Source of the DNA: Methylocella tundrae
GTDB taxonomy: Bacteria; Pseudomonadota; Alphaproteobacteria; Rhizobiales; Beijerinckiaceae
Direction: 5' to 3'
Assembly (NCBI RefSeq): GCF_901905185.1
Contig: NZ_CABFMQ020000001.1
Coordinates: forward strand, 363,501 to 427,500
DNA: 64,000 bases
A program made the position numbers and the translations under genes. Shown piece by piece: positions 39,255 to 48,639 of the stretch (position 1 is the stretch's first letter; every line of letters begins with the position of its first letter). Under the pieces are notes generated by a model that saw nothing but the letters and a program-made list of their open reading frames with translations, was not told the origin of the DNA and made no database searches.

Positions 39255-40181
39255 ATGACTACGGTCTACTTCGATTCCGCGGTGAACGAGACCACGCGCC
39301 GCGCGCTGCTTTATGCCGGGGATATCTTCGTCTATTCACCGCGGCCTTCTACATTGGCCCTTATCGATTTTGCGCGCGAACTCATTGATGAAGGATTTGC
39401 TCCGCACGACGCGGAAATGGCGCAATACGAGATGCCGGTGGATAAGTTCGTCGAAATCTTCGCGCCACTGAAGCCGCGGTTCATTCATCATCCAAAAACA
39501 AAGGCCCTTCTGCGCAATGTGGTTGCCGCCCTTGGCTGCGATCTTGATGTGACGCATCTCGATGTTCCAAGGCTGCGCGGCGTAACGAGCGATAAATATC
39601 TGACGGCCGGCGTCGGTTACGCGTTCCCCGCGCATCGCGATACCTGGTGGTCGGCGCCGATGGCCCAGGTAAACTGGTGGCTTCCGATCACGACGCTCGC
39701 CTCGGAGTCGACGATGGCCTTTCATCCGGGATACTGGACGACGCCCGTCAGCAATGGGTCGGAGGAATTCAACTACTATGAATATAATTCCAGCGGTCGT
39801 AAGGATGCGGCGAAATACATAACCGCCGACCTTCGCAAACAGCCAGGTCCTCGTCAGCCGATGGAGCTCGACCCGCAAATACGCATCGTTTGTCCCATCG
39901 GCGGGGTCATTCTGTTTTCGGGCGCTCAAATGCATTCGACTGTACCAAATACATCCGGGCGCACACGATTCAGCATCGACTTTCGTACGGTAGCCCGCAC
40001 CGATCTGGAAATTGGGAGCGGCGCCCCAAACGTGGACACGTTCTCGCAAGGAACGAGTCTGCGCGATTTTGTGCGTGGGTCAGATGGAGCGCCCATGCCG
40101 GACGATATCGTCGCCAGATACGACAGCGGTGATAAGCCCGAAGGGGCTATGCTCGTATTCAAGCCGCCGGTCCCCGCCTAG
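39255..40181 (+). CDS. putative Fe(II)/2-oxoglutarate-dependent dioxygenase
   Basis: Predicted soluble protein of 308 residues. FPAHRDTWWSAPMAQVNWWL gives His127 and Asp129, and MHSTVPNTSGRTRFSIDFR gives His227 with Arg238 eleven residues later: the spacing of the HxD...H iron triad and the 2-oxoglutarate-binding Arg in a double-stranded beta-helix. By homology it would hydroxylate or otherwise oxidise a substrate; in this locus that might be a sugar or a carrier-linked glycan, which is inference. The ATG 39255 is preferred because GAGGAGG lies nine bases upstream. It is followed at 220 bases by a sugar-type methyltransferase gene. No named family is claimed. Confidence 0.62.
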   Translation: MTTVYFDSAVNETTRRALLYAGDIFVYSPRPSTLALIDFARELIDEGFAPHDAEMAQYEMPVDKFVEIFAPLKPRFIHHPKTKALLRNVVAALGCDLDVTHLDVPRLRGVTSDKYLTAGVGYAFPAHRDTWWSAPMAQVNWWLPITTLASESTMAFHPGYWTTPVSNGSEEFNYYEYNSSGRKDAAKYITADLRKQPGPRQPMELDPQIRIVCPIGGVILFSGAQMHSTVPNTSGRTRFSIDFRTVARTDLEIGSGAPNVDTFSQGTSLRDFVRGSDGAPMPDDIVARYDSGDKPEGAMLVFKPPVPA

Positions 40182-40402
40182 TGCCCGCCGGGCTTGACGG
40201 TGTCCGCACAGCTAGATGGATGATGAGGCCGGAGTGGACGCCGCGCCGACATAGTGAGACCAGGGCGCAATCACATTGCCGTGCCCCGGGGAGTTAAAAA
40301 GTCTGCACGGAGCTGTTCATAATAAGAAGCAAGCTTCAATCGGGGGCATCGGCCAAGGGGTCAACCAAGGCGTGAGCAGAAGCGCGGACAGGAGTTTATA
40401 TC

Positions 40403-41602
40403 ATGGATCCATCGAGCGCGAGTGCTACCCCCGATTATGCGCTGCGCGAGGCCCGCAGCGACTGCCCTCTTTGCGGTAGCCGTGACCTGTTCGAAATGTT
40501 GTCATTCGAGACGCCTGTGATGTGCAATGTGCTGTTCTCTGAGCGGCAAACTGCGCGAGACGCAGATCGAGGACGCCTCACGCTCGCTTACTGCCAAAGG
40601 TGCTCTCACGTGTTCAACAGCACCTTTGAAGAAGATAAGGTCTGCTATACGCCCAATTACAATTCATCGCTTGAGCACTCGGCACACTTTAGGGCTTTCG
40701 CTGCGGCGTTAGCGGAACGCCTCAATAGATCCTACAAGCTGCTGGGGAAGACTGTTGTAGAGATCGGCTGTGGCAAAGGGGAATTTCTTGATCGGCTGTG
40801 CGGTGTGGCTGACGCTCAAGGTGTGGGTTTCGACACGAGTGCGGACGACCGGCGCATGCCAAACACGACCAACGTACGCTTCATTCGTGACTATTTTAAC
40901 GAGACTTACACAGACGTGCGTCCTGATCTCCTCATTGGCAGACATGTTTTGGAACATATTGCCGAGCCGGTTCAGTTCCTGGAATCATTGCGCAGGCATC
41001 CGAGCATCAAACCGGACACGACCTTCTATTTTGAAATGCCGAACGGTCTGTACACATTTCGCGATCATGGAATCTGGGATCTGATCTACGAACACGTGTC
41101 GTATTTCACGGAAGCGTCTCTAAGCATGGCGTTCGAGCGCGCAGGATTCGAGTTGCTGGATGTCGGCACCTCATTCAGCGAGCAATACATTTACGTTGAG
41201 GCCAGACCGAGCCCCAGCAGGACCTCAGATATCGTCCGAAATCACGAAGGTATAAAGCGGCTCATCGAGTCGTTCGGCGAAATCTATCAGCAAAAAATAA
41301 AGCGCTGGGCTCAATTTGTATCTCGCCATGATGCCCGGGAGACGGTTGTCTGGGGCGCTGGGTCGAAAGGGATAACTTTCGTCAACGCGGTGCCTGGCGC
41401 CGAGCAGCTTCGCGCCTTGGTGGACCTCAATCCACGCAAGCAGGGCCGCTTCGCGCCTTTACATGGAACGCCCGTTGTTTGTCCTGATGACCTGAGCACG
41501 GAACAGCCGAAGTCCATCATTATCATGAACCCTGTCTATTGTGATGAAATTTCGCGCGTTGTGGCTGCATGCGCACCCACCGCGGAACTTGTTTTGGCGT
41601 AA
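40403..41602 (+). CDS. class I SAM-dependent methyltransferase, three-domain sugar type
   Basis: Protein of 399 residues and clear paralogue of the gene at 20448. The N-terminal Cys motif reads CPLCGSRDLFEM then CQRCSHVFN; the SAM core has VVEIGCGKGEFLDRLCG and GRHVLEHI; the C-terminal domain has VVWGAGSKGITFVNAVPG, VDLNPRKQGRFAP and IIIMNPVYCDEI. The same CGKGEFL and NPxY patterns occur in the paralogue. It probably methylates a nucleotide-bound sugar or glycan end. The ATG 40403 is preceded by GGAG at 40390-40393. Downstream is a GT4 gene. Confidence 0.83.
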   Translation: MDPSSASATPDYALREARSDCPLCGSRDLFEMLSFETPVMCNVLFSERQTARDADRGRLTLAYCQRCSHVFNSTFEEDKVCYTPNYNSSLEHSAHFRAFAAALAERLNRSYKLLGKTVVEIGCGKGEFLDRLCGVADAQGVGFDTSADDRRMPNTTNVRFIRDYFNETYTDVRPDLLIGRHVLEHIAEPVQFLESLRRHPSIKPDTTFYFEMPNGLYTFRDHGIWDLIYEHVSYFTEASLSMAFERAGFELLDVGTSFSEQYIYVEARPSPSRTSDIVRNHEGIKRLIESFGEIYQQKIKRWAQFVSRHDARETVVWGAGSKGITFVNAVPGAEQLRALVDLNPRKQGRFAPLHGTPVVCPDDLSTEQPKSIIIMNPVYCDEISRVVAACAPTAELVLA

Positions 41603-41744
41603 GGCGCAAGCAAAGGGTCGAGGACGCGCGGCGCGAGGATTGGTGACTGGACGCGCGTCCTCGACGAATAGGCGGCGCGTCGCCCCGCATCCGACCACCG
41701 CGGGCGGCGGTCTGTTCGTAAGAGAGAGCAGCAACAGGCGACGA

Positions 41745-42881
41745 ATGACGCGGAATTTGCACATCGTGCACGTGACTGAGTCGGTGCGAGGAGGCACCTC
41801 GACCTATGTCGAGGAACTTATCAAGGATAATCTCGAAAAGGGATATCGAGTATCGCTTCTCGGCGACGAAAGGCTGCTGACAGCGGGGCTGAAGGACATC
41901 GGCATCGCCAAGTACCACTATAACGCAACAAGACGGCTACTCGGAATATTTAACGCATCGCGTAGCGTGACAAAGCTGCTATCGGCGCTCGCGCCCGATA
42001 TCGTTCACCTGCACGGCACATTTCCCGGCCTTTACGTTCGGGCGCTCCGATCGTCATCCTATAAGGTCGTACATTGCGCTCATGGATGGGCATTCTGCCA
42101 GGATGTGCCGTGGATCAAGAAGGCATTATACGCCGGTGTAGAAAGACTGTTGAGCAGCAAGACCGATGTTACCGTAAATATCTCTCATTTTGAGGGGCGC
42201 GCGGCCATGAAATGGGGACTTGCCGGTGACCAAGTCGTCATTCGCAATGGCGTCGCGCCCTCACGCGCGACCAGCAAACATGTGATCGAGCCAAGGACCG
42301 ATAGGCTCAATCTTGGTTTCATTGGCCGGTTTGACCGGCAGAAGGGCTTGGAAATTCTGTTGGATGCGACAGCGAAATGCCAGGACCCGGCCGTTCATCT
42401 CTGGGTAGCCGGGGCCTGTGATCGCGATCGGGGCGTTCAGCCGCGGATGGCGGACAATGTGAGTTTCGTCGGCTGGCTCGGCGCGGATAGAATAGACGAT
42501 TTTATTTCGGATTTGGACGCAGTCGTGATCCCCTCCCGATGGGAAGGTTTCGGCTTGGTCGGAATTGAAGCAATGCGGAACGGCAAACCTTTGATTGTCT
42601 CGGACAGAGGGGCGTTGCCTGAAATGATGATCCATGGATTCAATGGGCTCGTGTTTAATTTGGATGACCCCTGCGGCTTGAGGCGCGCTCTACAATGCTG
42701 CGACCGTAACGAACTGCGCAAAATGGGGGCGAACGCCCTGGCTGTTTATCATGAAGCGTTTCGGCTAGAGATGATGTTAGGCGAGATCAACGCCTTATAT
42801 GAGCGTCTCGCCTCTGCGCCAGCCTCGACGCGCCGGGGCCCGAGGGGAGTAGAGAGCTTAGTGGAGGGGATCGATAGTTGA
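41745..42881 (+). CDS. glycosyltransferase family 4 (GT-B)
   Basis: Protein of 378 residues from ATG 41745. The N-terminal domain reads LHIVHVTESVRGGTSTYVEE and has PDIVHLHGTFPGLYVR and CAHGWAFCQD; the C-terminal donor domain has LGFIGRFDRQKGLEILLDAT and VIPSRWEGFGLVGIEAMRNG with the two conserved Glu. An open frame extends to 41541 and overlaps the methyltransferase gene, but those 68 residues are Arg-rich and not family-like. It likely adds a sugar to the repeat unit. Confidence 0.9.
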   Translation: MTRNLHIVHVTESVRGGTSTYVEELIKDNLEKGYRVSLLGDERLLTAGLKDIGIAKYHYNATRRLLGIFNASRSVTKLLSALAPDIVHLHGTFPGLYVRALRSSSYKVVHCAHGWAFCQDVPWIKKALYAGVERLLSSKTDVTVNISHFEGRAAMKWGLAGDQVVIRNGVAPSRATSKHVIEPRTDRLNLGFIGRFDRQKGLEILLDATAKCQDPAVHLWVAGACDRDRGVQPRMADNVSFVGWLGADRIDDFISDLDAVVIPSRWEGFGLVGIEAMRNGKPLIVSDRGALPEMMIHGFNGLVFNLDDPCGLRRALQCCDRNELRKMGANALAVYHEAFRLEMMLGEINALYERLASAPASTRRGPRGVESLVEGIDS

Positions 42882-43791
42882 TGGTTCCGCGAACGGCTGT
42901 GGCCAACAGACGGAATAATCAAGCGGCCTGCCGTTGAAGTCTCGAGCTTCATGGCCTTTGTTGGGCCTCTCGACTGTGGCCGGAGCCGGAAACCGGTCAT
43001 AGACCGCGCGCCCCTTGTGGTTGCCTGTAGCGTCCCCGCTCCTCTGGCCTCCGCGGAGCCGCAGTAAAATGCACGGCCTTCTCATCGTGCGCACGCAGAT
43101 CGTCGCGCATCACACTTCCGATTGCACCATTCAATTTGTCGACCCGAGCTGCGCGCCATGCAAGCGCGCCGATATTCCCACCTCCAGTTGCGCGCTTAAA
43201 AAGCTGCAAATCAACTATCGAGCCGCCTGAAGGTTCTGAACCACGATCGCTCGGAGGCGGCGCAGATCAGGCGCTCCGAGATTCCTATTGTGTAGAACAA
43301 ACATTGTGCTAAGAGTAAATGATAAGTGATGAATAATGAATGTACACTAACAACAGTGTACTATTTCAAAGCCTAGAGAATTGATTCGGCATTGTTACGC
43401 TGTGGCTTAGCGCAGATTGTGGCGTTGATCGAGAAACAAGTGGAGCTGGTGAAATCGAGGATTAGACGTGAACGATCTGTAGAAAAACGAGCCGAAAGAA
43501 TAGTGTGTCTCGTGAGCATGAAGGTGCAGGTGTGCCGCTTCATGAAGGCGAGACGCGTGTCGGTGTTCCCATAACGTGCAGATTGCATCGATCCAGCTCG
43601 ATCAAGCGTTTCTCTTCATCGTACCAAGCCGCTGTGGGGCGCGCTGATGCCTCAAACTGTGGATCGTTATTGGACGCACTCTCGCCATAAAGCGCGTGTT
43701 ACTGCACAGTTCAAGCTTGCTGTCAGTCGCGTCGAACCTCGATTGCGGGAGGGCTGAAGCTTGGCCAAATGTAATCTAGCGGAGAAACTGT
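42882..43791. other. long intergenic region with AT-rich right half
   Basis: Roughly 900 bases between a GT4 gene and the secreted glycosidase-like gene. The left third is GC-rich with short chance ORFs; 43270-43500 is AT-rich and holds the inverted repeat at 43342-43361, so it may contain the promoter of the following gene. No coding region was supported. Confidence 0.4.
43342..43361. promoter_or_regulatory. inverted repeat, possible operator
   Basis: GTACACT (43342-43348) and AGTGTAC (43355-43361) are perfect seven-base arms around AACAAC, in an AT-rich region about 430 bases upstream of the secreted protein gene. The distance is long for an operator of that gene, so the role is unclear. 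Confidence 0.3.
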
Positions 43792-45831
43792 GTGAAATAT
43801 TCGATCCTCGCTTGGGGCGTAGCTCTGAGCGCAACAATTGCAGCGCCCACAGTTGGGCACGCCGCGGCGTCCGTAACATATGTAGGCGTTGCCTATGGGT
43901 CCTCGAACAACTGGTCGGGTCCCGTTCAAGTCAAGACGCCGGCGGGGACGCAGAATGGCGACCTGATGCTTGCATACATCGCAACGCAGACAACGAACGG
44001 CGCATGGTTGACGGCGCCGTCGGGCTGGACCCAGGTGACCAAGACCTTCAACGCAATCCAAGGCGCTCAACTTTTCTGGCGCATTGCGCATAATGAGCCG
44101 GCCTCCTACTCGTGGAGCGGCGCCTCCTACGGCGCGGCGATTATCAAGGCTTATCGCAATGTCGACGCCACGGCGCCAATCGGCCGCACTGCGGGGTGTG
44201 GATCTGATTATGCGACATCATGTCAAATCCCGGCCTTCGCTGAAACGGCGGTAGCTGGCGAGCGATATGTGGGTTTCTGGGATTTTAACCTTGTATCCGC
44301 TCCGATATCCGGGCCTGGCGATCTTGGCAATGTTTCAAGAGATCTTACGCAACGCTCAATGTTTACGGGCGATAAGCTATTGTCGGCATCCGGGAATACC
44401 AACGTGGCGGCGCAAACTGCCAAGGTGTCGGGCGCGCCGAACTATTGGGACGCAATTGGGGTGACAATCAAGCCGGCGGCGACAAGCGTTGCGTCTTCGC
44501 CGCCCGTAACCCAATCTCCGCCTCCCAGCTCCCCGCCCGCCTCCATGCCCTCCTCGGGCTCCGGTGTGGTCGCCGTGAGCGCCAATGATTTCTTGAATTC
44601 ACTTGGCATATGCATAGCCTCTCCCGCGAACGGTTCACCTAACGCCACCTATGCGCCTTTGATAAAATACATAGGGGTTCGCAACGTCAGCGGCGGGAGC
44701 CTCGAGGGCGGCGGCAGCGCGGCTAACTCGATCGAACTCGCCCAGCTGACAAACACTAAAATTCTCTGGGCGCTGGACAGCGGGTTCTCAGGGTCCAGCG
44801 TCGCCAGCAATATCAGCGCAGCCAAGGCGCTCGCGACGGCTGGCGCATTGTTGGCTGTCGCAGGCGCGAATGAACCAGACAATTGGACGCTGAATTACCA
44901 AGGCCAGGTTGGCGGCGGTTCTTATTCATGGCTTCCGGTGGCGAAACTGCAAGCGGACCTGTACGCGGCGGTCAAGGCCGACTCCGTTTTGAAAAACTAC
45001 CCTGTGTTTCACATTTCGCACAACGGCGCCGAGACGGACAATGTCGGATTGCAGTATCTGACCATTCCGAATGGCTCAGGCCTTTCCATGCCAGATGGCA
45101 CGAAATACGCGGATTATGCGAATATGCATAACTACGTTATCTGGGAAGGAGCACCAACTCCCGTCGACAATATTGCGTGGAACGTTGCGGCCCCAACAGG
45201 AAAGGTTGCCCCTGCTCAAAACCCACTCGTGGATGATTACGGAACAACATGGAAGCACAATTATGCTGGAAGCAATGACGCACAGCTCCAGACGCTTCCG
45301 CGTGTGACAACTGAGACTGGATGGGTCAGCAGCAACGGAGGGGAGGATAATCAAGCAAAAGTTCTCCTCAATGTGTATCTATCTCAATATAAGAGAGGCT
45401 ATAAGTACACATTCCTCTACCAGCTGAGAGATAATGAGGGCGGATTCAACAATACGTTCGGCATTGTCCGCCCGGATTATTCCTATAAGCCTGCCGCGGT
45501 CTACATCCACAATCTTACGACCATCTTGAATGATAACAAGGCTGTAGGAATAGCGCCGGGGTCTCTTAATTACTCGATCGCATCCGAACCCGCCACTGTG
45601 CACGATTTGTTAATGCAAAAGAGCACTGGCGCGTTCGAATTGGTTGTTTGGGATGAGCGGCCGGTAGGAGAGGCAACGGACAAAGTCAACGTAAATCTGG
45701 GCGGAACGCACGGCACAGTGAATCTGTATGATCCGACTGTGGGCGTGACGCCGGCTCAGACCCTCTCCAATGTGAGTTCGGTCCCTTTGACGTTGAGCGA
45801 TCATCCGATCATTATCGAAGTGGTAAATTAG
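43792..45831 (+). CDS. secreted two-domain protein with a glycoside-hydrolase (clan GH-A)-like C-terminal domain
   Basis: Protein of 679 residues with a signal peptide (MKYSILAWGVALSATIAAPT, cut after GHAA). Residues about 27-225 are rich in short strands, aromatic residues and Ser/Thr/Gly, like a beta-sandwich; a Pro/Ser linker follows (about 233-258); residues about 265-679 look like a TIM-barrel glycosidase. AGANEPDNW places Glu361 as the likely acid/base, and TTETGW places Glu508 as the likely nucleophile, the two carboxylates of clan GH-A. It may trim, release or modify the polysaccharide made by this locus in the periplasm or outside the cell. The GTG start has GGAG at 43780-43783, eight bases upstream. 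No exact family is claimed. Confidence 0.72.
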   Translation: MKYSILAWGVALSATIAAPTVGHAAASVTYVGVAYGSSNNWSGPVQVKTPAGTQNGDLMLAYIATQTTNGAWLTAPSGWTQVTKTFNAIQGAQLFWRIAHNEPASYSWSGASYGAAIIKAYRNVDATAPIGRTAGCGSDYATSCQIPAFAETAVAGERYVGFWDFNLVSAPISGPGDLGNVSRDLTQRSMFTGDKLLSASGNTNVAAQTAKVSGAPNYWDAIGVTIKPAATSVASSPPVTQSPPPSSPPASMPSSGSGVVAVSANDFLNSLGICIASPANGSPNATYAPLIKYIGVRNVSGGSLEGGGSAANSIELAQLTNTKILWALDSGFSGSSVASNISAAKALATAGALLAVAGANEPDNWTLNYQGQVGGGSYSWLPVAKLQADLYAAVKADSVLKNYPVFHISHNGAETDNVGLQYLTIPNGSGLSMPDGTKYADYANMHNYVIWEGAPTPVDNIAWNVAAPTGKVAPAQNPLVDDYGTTWKHNYAGSNDAQLQTLPRVTTETGWVSSNGGEDNQAKVLLNVYLSQYKRGYKYTFLYQLRDNEGGFNNTFGIVRPDYSYKPAAVYIHNLTTILNDNKAVGIAPGSLNYSIASEPATVHDLLMQKSTGAFELVVWDERPVGEATDKVNVNLGGTHGTVNLYDPTVGVTPAQTLSNVSSVPLTLSDHPIIIEVVN

Positions 45832-46385
45832 CCACTGTCTCTAGCTCGGTAGTCGCCATCGCGGCGGAATGCGATCGGGCCCATCCTCCCGGCCTCTGGT
45901 TGGTTGCTGGAGACGCTGGATCGCCTCCATCCTCGTTGACCGCGTTCGAGGGCAGGGATCGTAGAGCGGAGGCCGTGCTATAGCGCGGCCTCCTGCATGC
46001 CATTCGCATGATGCCCGTCGCCGGTGAGAGGCGCTCAGTGGATCGGCTCGCCGGACCATATCCATAATTGTTCGGCTGCCGCCGCGTTCTGAGCGCCCAC
46101 GGTTGTGATTCATCGGAGGGGGATTTCAGCTGGGAAGCGCTGGCGACAGCTTCACCTTGATTCGGGCTGCGCCGTCCGTTCTGTGAAATTCTCGCCATTT
46201 CCTGCGACGAGCGCGATCATTCGTTCGTAAGGCGCCCAACGCGTCAGGAGCGATGTCGCGCCTCATCCGTGTTTTCCGAGGCTTGCCCAGGCAACCGCGT
46301 TTGGGGACAGTCGCGGTGATACGCCGTTTGCGTATCGCTGGCTTGACGGCGATCGAAAGTTGATCTCGCCCGGACCAGCGTTTCC
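45832..46385. other. intergenic region without a recognisable gene
   Basis: About 550 bases. Minus-strand ORFs here are Arg-rich and lack motifs. No terminator with a T run was found after the secreted protein gene. Confidence 0.4.
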
Positions 46386-47612
46386 ATGTGTGTGATGGGA
46401 AGCCCTGAAATGCACGCGCCCGCAGCGCCGCTCGGTTCTTGCAACGGCCGCAACGCGCCAATGATCGCCGGTGTCAAGGCTGGTCTCGATGCGGAAGCGA
46501 TGTCTCACGATCATGCAGGCGAAATCAGAGTATTTGTTCATTTGGCGCATGGTTTCGGGGCGCGGAACTGGAACGAGAAATATCGCAACGGCCAAATCAT
46601 AGGAATAAACGAGCCATTTGCGTATGGGTATTATAGGGCGGCGGAAGATGGTTGCCAGGTCACCTATTCCGAAGATAAGCTAGAACGTAAAATTGAAAGG
46701 CTGTTCCGCCTGGCCGTTCGGTATTTTTTGCACTTCGACTTCGTTCATGCCTGGCGCAACCGCAAAGGGATATGTACGGCGGATGTCGTATGGACGCACA
46801 CGGAATCGCAGCACCTGGCGATTTTGCTGTTGTTTTGGGCGATGCGTCCAACGCGTAGACCGAAGTTGATTGCGCAGAGTGTCTGGCTCATTGACAGATG
46901 GCCAAAGTTTTCGCGCCTCCACCATTGGCTGTTTAAGAAATTAGTGTCTCGCGCGGACGTGTTGACTCTCCACTCCCCTGAAAATCTAAAAGTCGCGCGG
47001 AGCCTGTTTCCGGGCGTCCGTTGCGAATTGGTTCTTTATGGGATCAACGCCGACGGAATGGCGCCGCCGCAGTTTAAAAGGTTTTGCGACCCGATACGGC
47101 TGATGTCGGTCGGTAATGATGAGGATAGGGACTGGACGACATTGATCCAGGCGGTCAGGAGACTACCCTGTTGCGAACTTCGCATCGCGTCTCAGAAGGT
47201 GCCTCCTAAGCTGCTCGCGGGCGCGAAAAACATTGCCGTTGTCCAGCCCAAATCAAACAATGAGCTGTTGCAGCTTTATGAATGGGCGGACGTGCTTGTT
47301 CTCGCGCTCAAGCCAAATTTGCATGCTTCGGGTATTACGGTGCTCGAGGAGGCTGCGCTTCGGGGAGTTCCGGTGATTTGCAGCGACGTCGGCGGCCTTC
47401 GGGCCTACTTTCCCGGCGATGCGGTCAAATATGTGCGGCCTCAGAATGCCGAGGCGATCAGAAGCGCGATTCTCGAAATGGCCAAGGACGATGAATCGCG
47501 ATGGGGCATCGTGAAGCGCGCGCAGGCCCGGATGGCGCCAGGGGGCATTAACTCGCAATCTTACGTCAAGAGACATGTTGAGCTTTCGAGGGATCTTCTT
47601 TTTGGATATTGA
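46386..47612 (+). CDS. glycosyltransferase (GT-B, GT4-like)
   Basis: Protein of up to 408 residues. The conserved part begins IRVFVHLAHGFGARNWNEKY and has YGYYRAAEDGCQVTYSED, VHAWRNRKGICTADVVWTH, and a C-terminal donor domain with RLMSVGNDEDRDWTTLIQAV and ASGITVLEEAALRGVPVICS. Start choice is open: homology begins around residue 45, and ATG codons at 46386, 46410 (GGGAAG upstream) and 46500 are all possible. It probably belongs to the same polysaccharide pathway and is the last glycosyltransferase of the locus. Confidence 0.85.
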   Translation: MCVMGSPEMHAPAAPLGSCNGRNAPMIAGVKAGLDAEAMSHDHAGEIRVFVHLAHGFGARNWNEKYRNGQIIGINEPFAYGYYRAAEDGCQVTYSEDKLERKIERLFRLAVRYFLHFDFVHAWRNRKGICTADVVWTHTESQHLAILLLFWAMRPTRRPKLIAQSVWLIDRWPKFSRLHHWLFKKLVSRADVLTLHSPENLKVARSLFPGVRCELVLYGINADGMAPPQFKRFCDPIRLMSVGNDEDRDWTTLIQAVRRLPCCELRIASQKVPPKLLAGAKNIAVVQPKSNNELLQLYEWADVLVLALKPNLHASGITVLEEAALRGVPVICSDVGGLRAYFPGDAVKYVRPQNAEAIRSAILEMAKDDESRWGIVKRAQARMAPGGINSQSYVKRHVELSRDLLFGY

Positions 47613-48201
47613 GACGCTCGCGCCGTCTCAGCCGGAGTTGCGGATTAAGATTGTCGACAGGGGCTAGGACGCTGAAGCCGTCGGCGCCAAAATTCAAAGC
47701 GCGTTTCCACCAGGTGCTCCGGAGTGCGGCGGGATAAATCCAACAGGCAATCCTCAAAGCGCCTTTGTTTGCCATAAATAAATTGAGTCATGCGAATCGA
47801 ACCGCTGACAGGGCCGCTAACAGGATCAATCATCGGCATTTCTGTGGCGCGCCGATCCTGCGCCGCCGCCCCAACTCCACAATAAGCTAAAGCGCCATCA
47901 TCGGGCCCGCGCCTTCGTCGCGCGTGAAAACTCGGACGGTCGGCGCGAGCGCGTCTTTGGTTTGATCAAAGCACTTCTGGAATTGGCGGATGCGCGAGCA
48001 TAACCGGCTCGCTCCCATCTCGATCGTCTGTCCCCAGCGGCATCGAAGCGTCGAGGCTCTCTCGAACCTATGGGCATGCGGTTAAGCTGACCAATCTTCC
48101 TTTTGAACTCGACCGCGCCTATATAGCAATGGGTCGGGCGCCTCCGGGGTGCGTCGTCCATCCAGCGGAAAACACACCTAGGTAAGCAAGCCGGCTTCGC
48201 G
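47613..48201. other. intergenic region without a recognisable gene
   Basis: About 590 bases after the last glycosyltransferase gene. Frames on the minus strand (for example 47898-48305) are Arg/Pro-rich with no motifs. Nothing else was recognised. Confidence 0.4.
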
Positions 48202-48468
48202 ATGATATTTTTGATGGTAAGTCTGCTATTTATTGGTGCATTCGTCGGCGCCCTGTTCGGTATTAGAGTATTGATTTGGATCATAATATTTTGGCTATTG
48301 CTCATATTGCTCTTGTGGTGGTTTGTATCAACAAGCGCCTTTATAAACTGGATTGTCGCTGCGGTGATTTTCGAATGCGGCTATTTTCTAGGAATGATCG
48401 TTCGAGCAATTCTCGATGCGGCCGGGTTCAAAGCTTTTGGATTGATTCGCGACCGGCGGTCTGACTAG
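48202..48468 (+). CDS. small membrane protein
   Basis: Predicted protein of 88 residues, mostly hydrophobic: two long helices (IGAFVGALFGIRVLIWIIIF running into LLLILLLWWFV, then INWIVAAVIFECGYFLGMIV) and a short basic tail. The pattern of small membrane proteins at exopolysaccharide loci in Rhizobiales resembles it and the gene at 19919, but no function is known to me. A second ATG four codons in (48214) is possible. The Shine-Dalgarno site is weak. Confidence 0.55.
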   Translation: MIFLMVSLLFIGAFVGALFGIRVLIWIIIFWLLLILLLWWFVSTSAFINWIVAAVIFECGYFLGMIVRAILDAAGFKAFGLIRDRRSD

Positions 48469-48639
48469 CGATTGACGCCCCAAAAGACTGGCTCGTGAGC
48501 GTATTTGCCCTCAGCCTTGAGAGGCGGGCAGGCTTCAGGTCAACCCGGTTGGCCAGCAGACCTGTTTGCGTATCGCGGCATGAATGGGTTTTTCTGACTG
48601 TGCTCTCCGGCGCTTCGCCAGATGAAGGAGTTCGAAGCC

